Shown one piece after another: positions 24,730 through 33,323 of a DNA stretch of 64,000 nucleotides. Location: NCBI GenBank assembly GCA_022794255.1, contig JAAWEL010000089.1, positions 24,757-88,756 of the forward strand, written 5' to 3'. The notes below the pieces were generated by a model. It did not search any database. It worked only from the letters and a program-made list of their open reading frames with translations, and had not been told where the DNA came from. A program made the position numbers and the translations under genes. Every line of letters begins with the position of its first letter. The first letter of the stretch is position 1. The stretch comes from Lachnospiraceae bacterium. Its GTDB lineage: Bacteria > Bacillota > Clostridia > Lachnospirales > Lachnospiraceae.

Positions 24730-24769
24730 AAGTAACTCTCAGTGCAACACAATTTCCAATTGTGTTGCA
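24730..24769 (-). repeat. cassette 1 right inverted repeat
   Basis: A perfect 40-bp inverted copy of 23896-23935, with spacer TTCCA on the plus strand (the complement of TGGAA). It lies 19 bases from the stop of the last operon 2 gene. Confidence 0.9.
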
Positions 24770-24788
24770 CTGAGCTAAGAATGAGTAA

Positions 24789-25940
24789 TCAAGGGTGATA
24801 CTTAAAACTCAGTGCTTTTCTCAGCCCCTGTACCACCATCTTAATTTCTCTCTCTTCCAAGTATGGATGGATTGGAAGGCAAAGCACCCTTTCACAAAGC
24901 TCCTCCGTTACAGGACAATCAGCAACCTCTGATTCTGTATCTGCAAACGCCCCCTGCCTGTGCATAGGCTTTCTATAGTAAACCATAGTAGGAATCCCAT
25001 CTGCTTTCATGCATTGCTGCACAGCATCCCTGTCAACCCAATCCGGGAGCTGCACGGTATACTGGGCCCATGAGCTATAAAATCCCTCTGCAACAGTCGG
25101 CAATATTACCCCATCAAGCTCGGTCAATAGGTCTGTATATTGATTGGCCCCCCTGTTCACCGCTTCCAGTTCATACTCTTTAAAAGCATCAAATTTGGGC
25201 AGCAATATTGCTGCCTGCAATGTATCAAGCCTGCTGTTCATTCCCAGACGTACATTATCATACTTATCATCTGCATTTTTCCCATGGACTGCTATGGATC
25301 GGCACAAGTCAGCAATCTCATCATCGTTGGTAAAGATAGCACCTCCATCTCCATAACACCCTAAAGGCTTGGCAGGAAAAAAGGATGTGGTAGAAATATC
25401 ACCAAAACTACAGCATTTTCTCGTCCCGATTTTCCCCCCAAATCCCTGAGCCCCATCTTCCAAAAGCAGCAATCCATACCTGTTACACACGGTTCGGATA
25501 GCATCATAATCTGCAGGCAAGCCAAACAAATCCACAGACACAACCGCTCGTGGTTGCAGCTTTCCCTCTGATTTCACACGTTCTATAGCCCTCTCTAATG
25601 ACCTAGGATCCATATTATAGGTGTCACGCCGTACATCCACGAAAACAGGAGTTGCCCCAACTGTTGCTGGACATTCTCCGGAAGAAAAAAATGTAAAGTC
25701 CGGGACAAATACTGCATCACCTATTCCTACTCCATAGGCCATCAATGCGATAGTGATCGCATCTGTGCCATTGCCACAAGAAATACAATGTTTGGCGCCA
25801 ACATAGACGGCTAGATCTTGCTCTAGGACTGTCACAGCCTCCCCGGAAATAAAATGAGCAGAGGTCATGACCTCTGCGATTTTTTCGTTGATAGGTATAT
25901 GAAGTCTATTATATTGACGCTTTAGATCTCTGAATTCCAT
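24789..25940 (-). CDS. wbpE: WbpE-like DegT-family sugar 3-aminotransferase, last gene of operon 2
   Basis: A 383-residue PLP enzyme of the DegT/DnrJ/EryC1/StrS family opening MEFRDLKRQYNRL, with CISCGNGTDAITIALMA, VVSVDLFGLPADYD and the PLP-lysine segment TSFFPAKPLGCYGDGGAI. It matches WbpE/WlbC, which aminate the 3-keto UDP-GlcNAcA made by WbpA/WbpB. Those two partners are in the same operon (40162-42598). No clear WbpD acetyltransferase is present, and a formyltransferase may act instead. An AAAGGA site precedes the start. Confidence 0.85.
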   Translation of the reverse strand: MEFRDLKRQYNRLHIPINEKIAEVMTSAHFISGEAVTVLEQDLAVYVGAKHCISCGNGTDAITIALMAYGVGIGDAVFVPDFTFFSSGECPATVGATPVFVDVRRDTYNMDPRSLERAIERVKSEGKLQPRAVVSVDLFGLPADYDAIRTVCNRYGLLLLEDGAQGFGGKIGTRKCCSFGDISTTSFFPAKPLGCYGDGGAIFTNDDEIADLCRSIAVHGKNADDKYDNVRLGMNSRLDTLQAAILLPKFDAFKEYELEAVNRGANQYTDLLTELDGVILPTVAEGFYSSWAQYTVQLPDWVDRDAVQQCMKADGIPTMVYYRKPMHRQGAFADTESEVADCPVTEELCERVLCLPIHPYLEEREIKMVVQGLRKALSFKYHP

Positions 25941-26003
25941 TTTTGTTCCAATCCTTTCAAAAATATCATAGCAACTTGTAATAACCTTTCTGGTTCAATC
26001 TCT

Positions 26004-26870
26004 TCATTTATGATAGAGCATAAATCCAAGAACAATGAAAAATCCAATACAGAGTATGGTAAATAGTTTGTCTCCCAAAATAATATATATGGGATCTCCG
26101 TCATTATCGCCGCTTCTCAATAAAAGTAAATACCTAAAGGCTAAAAACACCCCCCCTGGCACACTCCAAAGCAGATCCACACCACTGGCTTTAACAACTG
26201 AATTTGTGTCAGCACAGGTCAAAGCATAGAATACAATTGTTAATGAACAGGAAATCGTCATTGCCTGATTTAGAAACTCTTCGGTATATACAAGCAAACT
26301 TTTTCTGGTGATTCTTTCATATTCTTTTAATTCTCCATATCTTTTACCAAGACTCAAAAAAAGAGCCCCTGACATCATTGTCAAGAACATCCATGTAGAC
26401 ACACCACTTCCCGTCAATATACCACCATAGATCAGCCTAAGTAAATAACACATCATTAAAATAAAAACATCCACTAATGCGTAATTTTTCATCCCAAAAC
26501 TATATAGAAGGTTAATCAAAAAATATATTACAGGAATCGAAATAAGTTTAACAAAGCTACCAGAGGCCATACCCATCGCCATACATATTATAGATAAAAC
26601 AATCATAGTAAAATATGCATTCCTAGCTAAAATCTGATTAGATGCAATAGGCCTTTTACATTTAATTGGATGATTTCTGTCTGCTTCCGCATCCCGAATA
26701 TCATTTATGATATAAATAATAGATGCTGTAAAGCTGAAAATAATCATTCCCATTAAATTAATTACTAAAATCTTAGGTTCTGTAATTTTTTTCACTAAAA
26801 ATGCTGGTAATAGAATCAATAAATTTTTAATATAATGATTTACTCTCAATAATCTGATATATTTATTCAT
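26004..26870 (-). CDS. UbiA-family prenyltransferase, decaprenyl-phosphate phosphoribosyltransferase-like
   Basis: A 288-residue membrane protein with about eight hydrophobic segments. The aspartate-rich UbiA motif is YIINDIRDAEADRNHPIKCK, the form seen in polyprenyl-phosphate phosphoribosyltransferases rather than quinone enzymes. It would put a pentose phosphate on a polyprenyl carrier, making a donor for a GT-C enzyme such as the neighbouring DUF2079 protein. A poly-G7 tract lies inside the gene, in frame as sequenced. Confidence 0.75.
   Translation of the reverse strand: MNKYIRLLRVNHYIKNLLILLPAFLVKKITEPKILVINLMGMIIFSFTASIIYIINDIRDAEADRNHPIKCKRPIASNQILARNAYFTMIVLSIICMAMGMASGSFVKLISIPVIYFLINLLYSFGMKNYALVDVFILMMCYLLRLIYGGILTGSGVSTWMFLTMMSGALFLSLGKRYGELKEYERITRKSLLVYTEEFLNQAMTISCSLTIVFYALTCADTNSVVKASGVDLLWSVPGGVFLAFRYLLLLRSGDNDGDPIYIILGDKLFTILCIGFFIVLGFMLYHK
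26150..26156 (-). repeat. poly-G7 homopolymer in the UbiA-like gene
   Basis: Seven consecutive G on the coding strand, inside VPGGVFLAFRYL. The gene reads through in frame. Length change would truncate the last membrane segments. It is shorter than the two G9 tracts, so slippage is less certain. Confidence 0.75.
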
Positions 26871-26882
26871 AAAAGTATCGTC

Positions 26883-28334
26883 TTAATTTTTTAATAGTTT
26901 CATTCCATAATGAATATAGTTTTTAATAACCTTAGGATTGGTAATGCTTCCTCCAATTTTTTTAATAATATACATTGGCCTCAAATAATATTTCAACAAA
27001 GTTCTTTTTCTTATCCTGATTAAATCATCTTTTGAAACATATTTTGTACCAGTTGTATTAGAATGAAAATAATCATTGCCAATCGTTGAACCACTCAAAG
27101 TATTTGACTGCTTGCACAGATCATATAATTTTGTCCCATAATATGGAAGAGCAATATGTATCTCAATAAAATCAGCATTAATTTCAAATATATGTTTTAT
27201 GGTCTTATCAATATCCGATCTGGTTTCCCATGGAAATCCTATCATAAAAAACCCATACAATGGAATATGGGCTCTTTTTGCCCATTTTGCCGCTCTCAAA
27301 TTTTCTTCGACTGAGGTTCCCTTTTTTATTTTATCCAAAGTATTCTGACTTCCGCTTTCAAATCCAAATGCAATTGTGAAACAACCAGCTTTTTTCATCA
27401 ATACCAAAGTTTCCTGTTTGAGTGGTCGTACCCTTGAGTTAGCAGTAAACTGTATATTTTTATATAAAGATGAATGTATAATAAGTTCACAAAGTTCTTT
27501 CACCCATTTATCATTTATTGTAAATGTATCCGCTTTAAAAAAGAAATTTTTTATATTATATACTTCATAACATTCTTTTAGTTCCTCAAATACATTCTGT
27601 GGACTCCTAAATCGCACTTTTTTTCCGGAAATATCAGGAGACAAACAATAAATGCATTTTGAAGGACATCCTCTGGAAGTCTGAATGGTTGCCATAGGAT
27701 CATTAGTGTCAGGTCTGACATACAAACTATTGTTCATCATATGTCTCGCAGGAAATGGCACTTCATCCAGGTTTTCATTCCACACATGAAATTTGGTCGG
27801 TTTCATTACTCCGTCATTGTCTTTGTAATAAATATTATTAATATCCTTTATTGAAACCCCATCTTTATATATATATTCAACCAATTCACCGATTACAGAA
27901 TCAATTTCTCCTCCAATCAAAAAATCAACAGAGTCAAGATCTAATAATTCAAGCATCTGAACTTCTGCATTGTAGAAAATAGATCCTTTTAATATAAGCG
28001 TACATCCATACTTTTCTTTGATTAAATTAGCAAGCGCTATATCCTCAAATATAGTAGCATTCGTAACACTGATCACTACTACTCCAATATTATTTTGAGC
28101 AATATCATGAAACAAATCTTTCTGTGACAGCCTTTCTGTCTGATAATCTTTTAGGTAAACACAGTACCCCAATTTTAATAGTATAGCAGCTGCATAACCC
28201 AGATCATTGCACGCACGCATTGATGTAGCAGAAGAATCTTCAATATTTCCTTGACTTCTGTCTTCTCCTCTTTGATACAGTTTTCCTGGCGGATAGCATA
28301 GCATTATTGTTTTATAAGTATTGTTATCGTCCAT
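26883..28334 (-). CDS. B12-binding-domain radical SAM protein
   Basis: A 483-residue protein with an N-terminal B12-binding-like domain (about 5-150) and a radical SAM domain with the CxxxCxxC cluster motif in TSRGCPSKCIYCLSP, followed by FFFKADTFTIND and GFESGSQNTLDKIKKGTS. Members often perform C-methylation or skeletal rearrangements. It lies between a UbiA-like and a DUF2079 gene, so a lipid-linked pentose or carrier may be its target. This is inference; no substrate can be read from the sequence. ATG 28334 follows GAGGTTG at proper spacing. Confidence 0.8.
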   Translation of the reverse strand: MDDNNTYKTIMLCYPPGKLYQRGEDRSQGNIEDSSATSMRACNDLGYAAAILLKLGYCVYLKDYQTERLSQKDLFHDIAQNNIGVVVISVTNATIFEDIALANLIKEKYGCTLILKGSIFYNAEVQMLELLDLDSVDFLIGGEIDSVIGELVEYIYKDGVSIKDINNIYYKDNDGVMKPTKFHVWNENLDEVPFPARHMMNNSLYVRPDTNDPMATIQTSRGCPSKCIYCLSPDISGKKVRFRSPQNVFEELKECYEVYNIKNFFFKADTFTINDKWVKELCELIIHSSLYKNIQFTANSRVRPLKQETLVLMKKAGCFTIAFGFESGSQNTLDKIKKGTSVEENLRAAKWAKRAHIPLYGFFMIGFPWETRSDIDKTIKHIFEINADFIEIHIALPYYGTKLYDLCKQSNTLSGSTIGNDYFHSNTTGTKYVSKDDLIRIRKRTLLKYYLRPMYIIKKIGGSITNPKVIKNYIHYGMKLLKN

Positions 28335-30195
28335 ATATTTCAACCTCATCTGTATAACGGTCTATAAGATAGTATCCATTTTCTTGTAACTGATGTATAA
28401 AATACTGATAAGCAGTAGCTTCATCTTCAAATTGTTTGAATTTTTTTTGGAATATATGTTTGTCAGATGGATTAATAACTATAAAATCAGAAGCATATAT
28501 ATCATCCTCATCTGCTATAGAAATATCAATTAATTCATTATGGTTTGATAGCTGTGTTGTATACCGGTAATATACAGCAACCGATGATTCTTTAGGTATC
28601 CTATTTAGCACTTCCCGCATTTCTTCATATTTACTATGGTTAAGTACATAATCATTATAATATCTTTCAAATCTGGGGATTATTTTCTTATAAAATGACC
28701 AGACCGAAATTATGCACATTACTACTATGATAGCCCGTGAAAAAACAGCATGATTATGCTTTTTTAAAGAAACAGCCACATCGTCATAATTTATAATTGC
28801 TAAATACATAATTAATATTGCTGTTCCAAAATTATACTGATAATACAGACTATGCTGAGAAGGATTATAGGTCATTAAATTGATTGCAATACAGGGAAAA
28901 AAGAGAATAAATCTTTCAAATCGTCTGGTCAACACGGGCATACACGCTACCGGTCCTATTAAATAAAAGATATAGTTTATCCTGTCCTTACAGCTGCATT
29001 CATATATTAATTTCATTGGTAAAAGCATTATGGTTTTGATTATTTTTGCTATAGAAGCTTTTTCTCCATATGCTAAATTAGCATAGCGGAATGACATAGC
29101 CCCCTCTCCGAACAAAGACAAATAACATAGTGCTCCTCCAAAATAGATACATGCCATAAGCAGCAGGTATAGGTTCTTCTTTAACATTAACCAAGAGTCA
29201 TGATAAATGATACTTGAAAACATCATCCATATGGAAATACAGATAACATAGATTGGGGCATCTTCTTTAACCATACATACCAAGAACCCAAAAATGAATA
29301 TTCCTGTAGTATTTTGTTCTTCAATACAATACAACATCCAGCATATAAACAAAGCCAGAAAACAATTCTCATGAAAGTCAAATCCAATTCCACCTATCAA
29401 GAGAGGATTAATACAAAATGCCAAGCATAAAAAAAATGCTTCCACCTTTGTGGCCACATGACGGATTATAATTAAATACAAAGGAACCATGGAAGATGCA
29501 ACTATTACACTCTGCAATATTTGTAATGTTATCGGTGACGGAAACAAATGATAAACTGGCAAAAGCAAATAGTAAACTGGTGATATATGAATGCTGAAAT
29601 GCGATGTCAGCTCATTTCTCGCAAGCGTAGTTGCCATCTTTCCAGTTTTGTCTGCCCAATGGTACATCTGAGAAAACCAGCCAAGGTCTAGAGTATGTGT
29701 ATTATAGGTCAACACCCGCAAAACAGACCACATCGAAAGAAACACTGAAAGTGAAATGCATAGGAAAATTGGTATTAAAAAATCCTTCCGGATTATTTTT
29801 AAAGTACCTTTTCTTAATATATTAGAAACATCTTCATTCTGCCCGATTATAGCATACATTAATATATATCCAAAAACAATCAAACATGTAACCGTAAAAT
29901 ATGTACTTTTTGTATAAAAGGCAGATAATCCTCCCAAAAAAATAAAAAGAACTGTAAATAACAGCTTTTCTGCTTTGTAAAATGTTGGTATCCTCTTTTC
30001 GATATATAATAGCGCCATATATGCTGCTATTATATATATTACTCCCACAAGGTTAATATCCGATATTATATTTGTACCTTCTAAGCCTCTATTTTTAACT
30101 GGAATCATGCAATATATAACGACAGCTCCAAACATCCAGGCAACTAAGAATCTTAATATTAACCCTATTCTATTTTTTTGAATATAATTAATCAT
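28324..30195 (-). CDS. DUF2079 family membrane protein (GT-C-like)
   Basis: A 623-residue polytopic protein with about 12 membrane segments. The signature DLGWFSQMYHWA and GIGFDFHENCFLALFICWML matches the DUF2079 family, distant relatives of polyprenyl-phosphate-using GT-C glycosyltransferases. It may transfer a sugar from the lipid donor built by the UbiA-like enzyme onto the glycan on the outer face. It overlaps the radical SAM gene by 11 bases, so the two are probably coupled. Confidence 0.75.
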   Translation of the reverse strand: MINYIQKNRIGLILRFLVAWMFGAVVIYCMIPVKNRGLEGTNIISDINLVGVIYIIAAYMALLYIEKRIPTFYKAEKLLFTVLFIFLGGLSAFYTKSTYFTVTCLIVFGYILMYAIIGQNEDVSNILRKGTLKIIRKDFLIPIFLCISLSVFLSMWSVLRVLTYNTHTLDLGWFSQMYHWADKTGKMATTLARNELTSHFSIHISPVYYLLLPVYHLFPSPITLQILQSVIVASSMVPLYLIIIRHVATKVEAFFLCLAFCINPLLIGGIGFDFHENCFLALFICWMLYCIEEQNTTGIFIFGFLVCMVKEDAPIYVICISIWMMFSSIIYHDSWLMLKKNLYLLLMACIYFGGALCYLSLFGEGAMSFRYANLAYGEKASIAKIIKTIMLLPMKLIYECSCKDRINYIFYLIGPVACMPVLTRRFERFILFFPCIAINLMTYNPSQHSLYYQYNFGTAILIMYLAIINYDDVAVSLKKHNHAVFSRAIIVVMCIISVWSFYKKIIPRFERYYNDYVLNHSKYEEMREVLNRIPKESSVAVYYRYTTQLSNHNELIDISIADEDDIYASDFIVINPSDKHIFQKKFKQFEDEATAYQYFIHQLQENGYYLIDRYTDEVEIYGR

Positions 30196-30274
30196 ATATG
30201 GAATATCTCTTCATTTAAGAATATAGTCATCACTTTTTATTTGAATCCCTAATCTGATGTTGTACAAGCTCCTC

Positions 30275-31993
30275 TTATAAATATAATTTATATATAGCTA
30301 AAAGATTTACTACCTCCAGCTTGCCAAATGCATTTCCCTCTTGAAATAATTGCATTAAATCGTCTTTCATTTTATTGTCCATTACTCTATTTATATTATC
30401 AGCATAATAATTGTCGAGATAACTTCTCAGACTTTCACTATTACGATACCATGTATTTACAGGATTCATCTCCTGTTTTCTATATAACTGATAATTAATT
30501 TTTGCTATTCTCAACACCTTATTTAAAAATCTCTTTGCATAATCTTCAGCATTAAATACCCCTCGCCCTATCTTTTGGGCTAGTTTTACGTCATCATTTA
30601 CTGGAGATCCTGTATGCTGCCAGATATATTGTGTTGATTTTGGATATTTTACAGTCATCCATTTTTTTACATAACCATAATTTGCTCTCCACCTCAATGG
30701 AACTTTGTATATAAAATCCAGGTAGTCAACATCTATAAATGGTGAGGATACCTCTACTTCCTGCTGTCTTACCAATGCACTGAGAAGATACATATTTGCA
30801 CTATGCTCATATAAATTCATCTGTTCATAATTCTCATATTGTTCCATGTTCTGCTCAGATATATTTAATTTGAATAGGTGTGTTCTCAGATCCCTATCAT
30901 AATACCCGGGAGCAGTATGATAATCAGCACTCTCTATCCAATATGCATTCTGCAATTCTCCCAATAATCCGGTACACATACATCCAAGATTTTTGTTTCT
31001 TGCAGCATCTAGTGCTTTTAGTGCCCCAGTACAGACAATATAGTCTACCTGTCCGCCAAATAGCTCAACTTTACGTTCCCCATCCTCAAAAACACTTCCA
31101 TCCATCGGAATAAACAGATAGCTATTTCCCAAATCCTCAGCAATTTGTTTCGACACAGTATGATCCAAATTTCCCTCAACACAATAACAGATGTTCAAAA
31201 CATCTTTATATCCAAGGTCATGTGCTACCCATGTAGCCATACGACTGTCGAGCCCCCCTGACAAATCACATTCACACTGGTATCCATATTCCACGTTTTT
31301 TCTGAAAATTCGATCCACTGCCTGACGAAATAGCCGGTCGCCTTCATTAATACATTCTTCTAAAGAAAAGGAATGTTCTGGTATATTCCTAAACATATGA
31401 TAAAACTCATTGCGAAGTATCTTGTTTGCATAAACCAATCTTTGTCCCGCAGCCAGCCGATATACACCATTAAAGGGGGTTTTCCCAAATAATATTGACC
31501 CTGTAATCAACAACTCATAATGGGCCTCTCTACATGGTTCTAATTTTTTTCCTATATTCTTATAATAATTACGGAGGAAGCTGCAATGGCTTGTTATTAT
31601 AATTCTTCTATCCATCTCTGTATAATAAACTGTCCGCTCTCCAGAATGGTTGGTAAATGCAATTATCTTATCATTCTTTTTATACAGAACAACTCCGCAG
31701 AAACTGCCCCGGAGCGAATCCATAAAATAATCTTCGTTTTTTTTCAAAAGATTTTCAAATGTATGTTTCCAATCTTTATCGAAACGGGAACAAAGTTCTT
31801 GCTTATTGAATACAACACCATCTAATAATACAATCTTTTCATTATCTTCAAAAAACAATTTATCATCTTTAAACTTATTCATCGGATTATATAAGAAAAT
31901 ATATTCTTTATATATAATTGATTTACAATTTCCCATCCATCCAATGTCATTATTATCATTTATCGTATTTTTAATAACAATCCATCCAAACAT
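30275..31993 (-). CDS. asparagine-synthase-like amidotransferase lacking the N-terminal Cys
   Basis: A 572-residue AsnB-like protein. The C-terminal synthetase domain carries the PP-loop CDLSGGLDSRMATWVA. The N-terminus is MFGW rather than the MCG of glutaminase-active AsnB, so the Cys2 nucleophile is absent and glutamine hydrolysis is unlikely. Related proteins in O-antigen clusters (WbpS type) amidate uronic acids, which fits the WbpA/B/E genes in this operon. It would then need free ammonia or a separate glutaminase. A beta-lactam-synthetase-like reaction is the alternative. Confidence 0.75.
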   Translation of the reverse strand: MFGWIVIKNTINDNNDIGWMGNCKSIIYKEYIFLYNPMNKFKDDKLFFEDNEKIVLLDGVVFNKQELCSRFDKDWKHTFENLLKKNEDYFMDSLRGSFCGVVLYKKNDKIIAFTNHSGERTVYYTEMDRRIIITSHCSFLRNYYKNIGKKLEPCREAHYELLITGSILFGKTPFNGVYRLAAGQRLVYANKILRNEFYHMFRNIPEHSFSLEECINEGDRLFRQAVDRIFRKNVEYGYQCECDLSGGLDSRMATWVAHDLGYKDVLNICYCVEGNLDHTVSKQIAEDLGNSYLFIPMDGSVFEDGERKVELFGGQVDYIVCTGALKALDAARNKNLGCMCTGLLGELQNAYWIESADYHTAPGYYDRDLRTHLFKLNISEQNMEQYENYEQMNLYEHSANMYLLSALVRQQEVEVSSPFIDVDYLDFIYKVPLRWRANYGYVKKWMTVKYPKSTQYIWQHTGSPVNDDVKLAQKIGRGVFNAEDYAKRFLNKVLRIAKINYQLYRKQEMNPVNTWYRNSESLRSYLDNYYADNINRVMDNKMKDDLMQLFQEGNAFGKLEVVNLLAIYKLYL

Positions 31994-32013
31994 TATAAAA
32001 CAATCTCCTTTTA

Positions 32014-32705
32014 TTATTCGTCAATATATTTTTCTATCCCTTCAATCCAGACTGCATACCCATTCCCATTTAAATGAACACCATCTGTTGAATATAATTC
32101 TGTTATTATTGCACCATCTTCCTCAAATAAGTCATGTAAATCAATATATGTAACTGCCTCATATTCATTACAGATTTTCTGATAGCTTGCATTTAGCACT
32201 TCTACCTTTTCATCTGGAACATTTGCTGCCGGAAAAACACTTATTATATATATTTTGCAGTCCTTTCTACTTCCTGAAAGTATAGCGTCAATCGTTTTTT
32301 TCAGATATAACATTGTATCATCACCTGGTACATTCCGGCCCAGATCATTAATTCCTATATTAATAAATATTTTACCTGGATGATGGCTTAAGACTTCATT
32401 GATCCTGTGATAAATACCCTCTGCTGTATCTGATCCGATTCCACGGTTAATAACGGTTCCTTTATCCGGAAAAAATTCTTCAAATCTCCCGCCTAATGTA
32501 ATACTGTCGCCGACAAATGCTATTTCCGCATCTCCTATTTTACTGTTACTAAACATACTAACGTATGCATCATACTGGGGATTCATTGAATAATTATATT
32601 CCCCCCCCCACCCACTTCAACAATTTCTTTATTTTTATGGTGATCTAATAGCGAAAAAATTAAAAACAATAAGCTGATTTTAATAATCCAAGCACTCTTT
32701 TTCAA
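32014..32705 (-). pseudogene. SGNH/GDSL esterase whose N-terminal membrane anchor is out of frame at a poly-G9 tract
   Basis: The SGNH domain has block I FVGDSITLGG, block III INIGINDLG and block V DGVHLNGNGY. The tracked ORF starts at ATG 32586. Upstream, a frame beginning at TTG 32705 encodes a signal-anchor-like lead (KKSAWIIKISLLFLIFSLLD), runs into the G9 tract and, as sequenced, is one base out of frame with the esterase. G7 or G10 would fuse them into a 230-residue exported esterase. The domain itself is intact, so a cytoplasmic form may still be made. The TTG lies inside the end of the upstream gene. Confidence 0.65.
32601..32609 (-). repeat. poly-G9 homopolymer upstream of the SGNH domain
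   Basis: Nine consecutive C on the plus strand (G9 on the coding strand) between the anchor-like lead and the SGNH domain. Adding one G or removing two joins the two frames. It is the second G9 tract in the window and the same kind of arrangement as 12049-12057. Confidence 0.88.
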
Positions 32706-33285
32706 TCATCTCACCATCCAATCGTTTTATTAATTTCGCAGGATTTCCTGCAATAATACAATTTCCATCCGGATAACTATGGGTCACTACAGCTCCAGCG
32801 CCAACAATCGTATGATCCCCCAGTATAACTCCTGGTAATATTACAGAGTTCATTCCGATCCAACAGGATTGTCCCAAAACCACAGCCTTCCCTTCCTGAT
32901 GTTTATCCAAATTGTAAATATTATGGTTTGTAGTAATAATCCCTACATTTCTTGCTATCCTGGTTCCTTTTCCAATAACAATATGAGCATTCAAGGTCTG
33001 AAAATAATTGCCAGTTCCCATAAAATTATTCAAATCATCTACATCAAACAGGATATTATTCCCGTATGAACTATATGGCGAAACAGGCCATTTTACTGAT
33101 TTATTCGTCTGAAACAACATACGGTGCAGAATATCATTAGCTGCCCACTTCCATCCTTCACTGTTTATCTTTTTAAACCAATGTCCTTTTAAATACTGGC
33201 TGTCATAATATAACCAACGAAACATTTGTACAAAAGTCCATGTGAATAAGATAGATGGGATTTTTCTTAATTTTTTCATAATCAA
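32680..33285 (-). CDS. hexapeptide-repeat O-acyltransferase
   Basis: A 201-residue left-handed beta-helix acyltransferase of the WcaF/maltose-acetyltransferase type: IGKGTRIARNVGIITTNHN, then LGQSCWIGMNSVILPGVILG and GAGAVVTHSYPDGNCIIAGNPAKLI. The catalytic-type His is in TTNHN. It would acetylate a sugar of the operon 2 glycan. It lies next to an SGNH esterase, giving a possible add/remove acetyl pair. It is not a good WbpD match because of its long N-terminal lead. Confidence 0.82.
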   Translation of the reverse strand: MIMKKLRKIPSILFTWTFVQMFRWLYYDSQYLKGHWFKKINSEGWKWAANDILHRMLFQTNKSVKWPVSPYSSYGNNILFDVDDLNNFMGTGNYFQTLNAHIVIGKGTRIARNVGIITTNHNIYNLDKHQEGKAVVLGQSCWIGMNSVILPGVILGDHTIVGAGAVVTHSYPDGNCIIAGNPAKLIKRLDGEMIEKECLDY

Positions 33286-33323
33286 CTTTTTTCATAAATA
33301 ATGAATTTAATTCGTTTATAGAT

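Larger units (their letters stand above)
23896..24769. other. invertible promoter cassette 1 (recombinase plus outward promoter between inverted repeats)
   Basis: An 874-bp segment bounded by perfect 40-bp inverted repeats. It contains a Fim-type tyrosine recombinase gene on the plus strand and, between that gene and the right repeat, a promoter aimed out of the cassette. In the orientation given the promoter points right, away from operon 1. Inversion would aim it left into the leader and first loaP-like gene. This is a self-contained ON/OFF phase switch. Confidence 0.85.

Noticed and set aside
23896-24769. Cassettes 1 and 2 considered as insertion sequences or integrons
   Set aside because: There is no transposase, target duplication or attC array. 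The recombinase is FimB-sized and the repeats contain crossover-type spacers, so promoter inversion fits better.
24741-24769. Palindromic repeat as a Rho-independent terminator of operon 2
   Set aside because: The hairpin is strong but lacks a T-run on the minus strand, and it is explained as a recombinase site.
25932-25937. Avoidance of GAATTC sites because of the EcoRI-like nuclease
   Set aside because: Several GAATTC sites are visible in the window (for example here), so no avoidance claim can be supported by eye.
32680-33285. Acyltransferase as the missing WbpD
   Set aside because: It has a long N-terminal lead and WcaF-like ending rather than the compact WbpD layout, so I kept a generic O-acyltransferase call.
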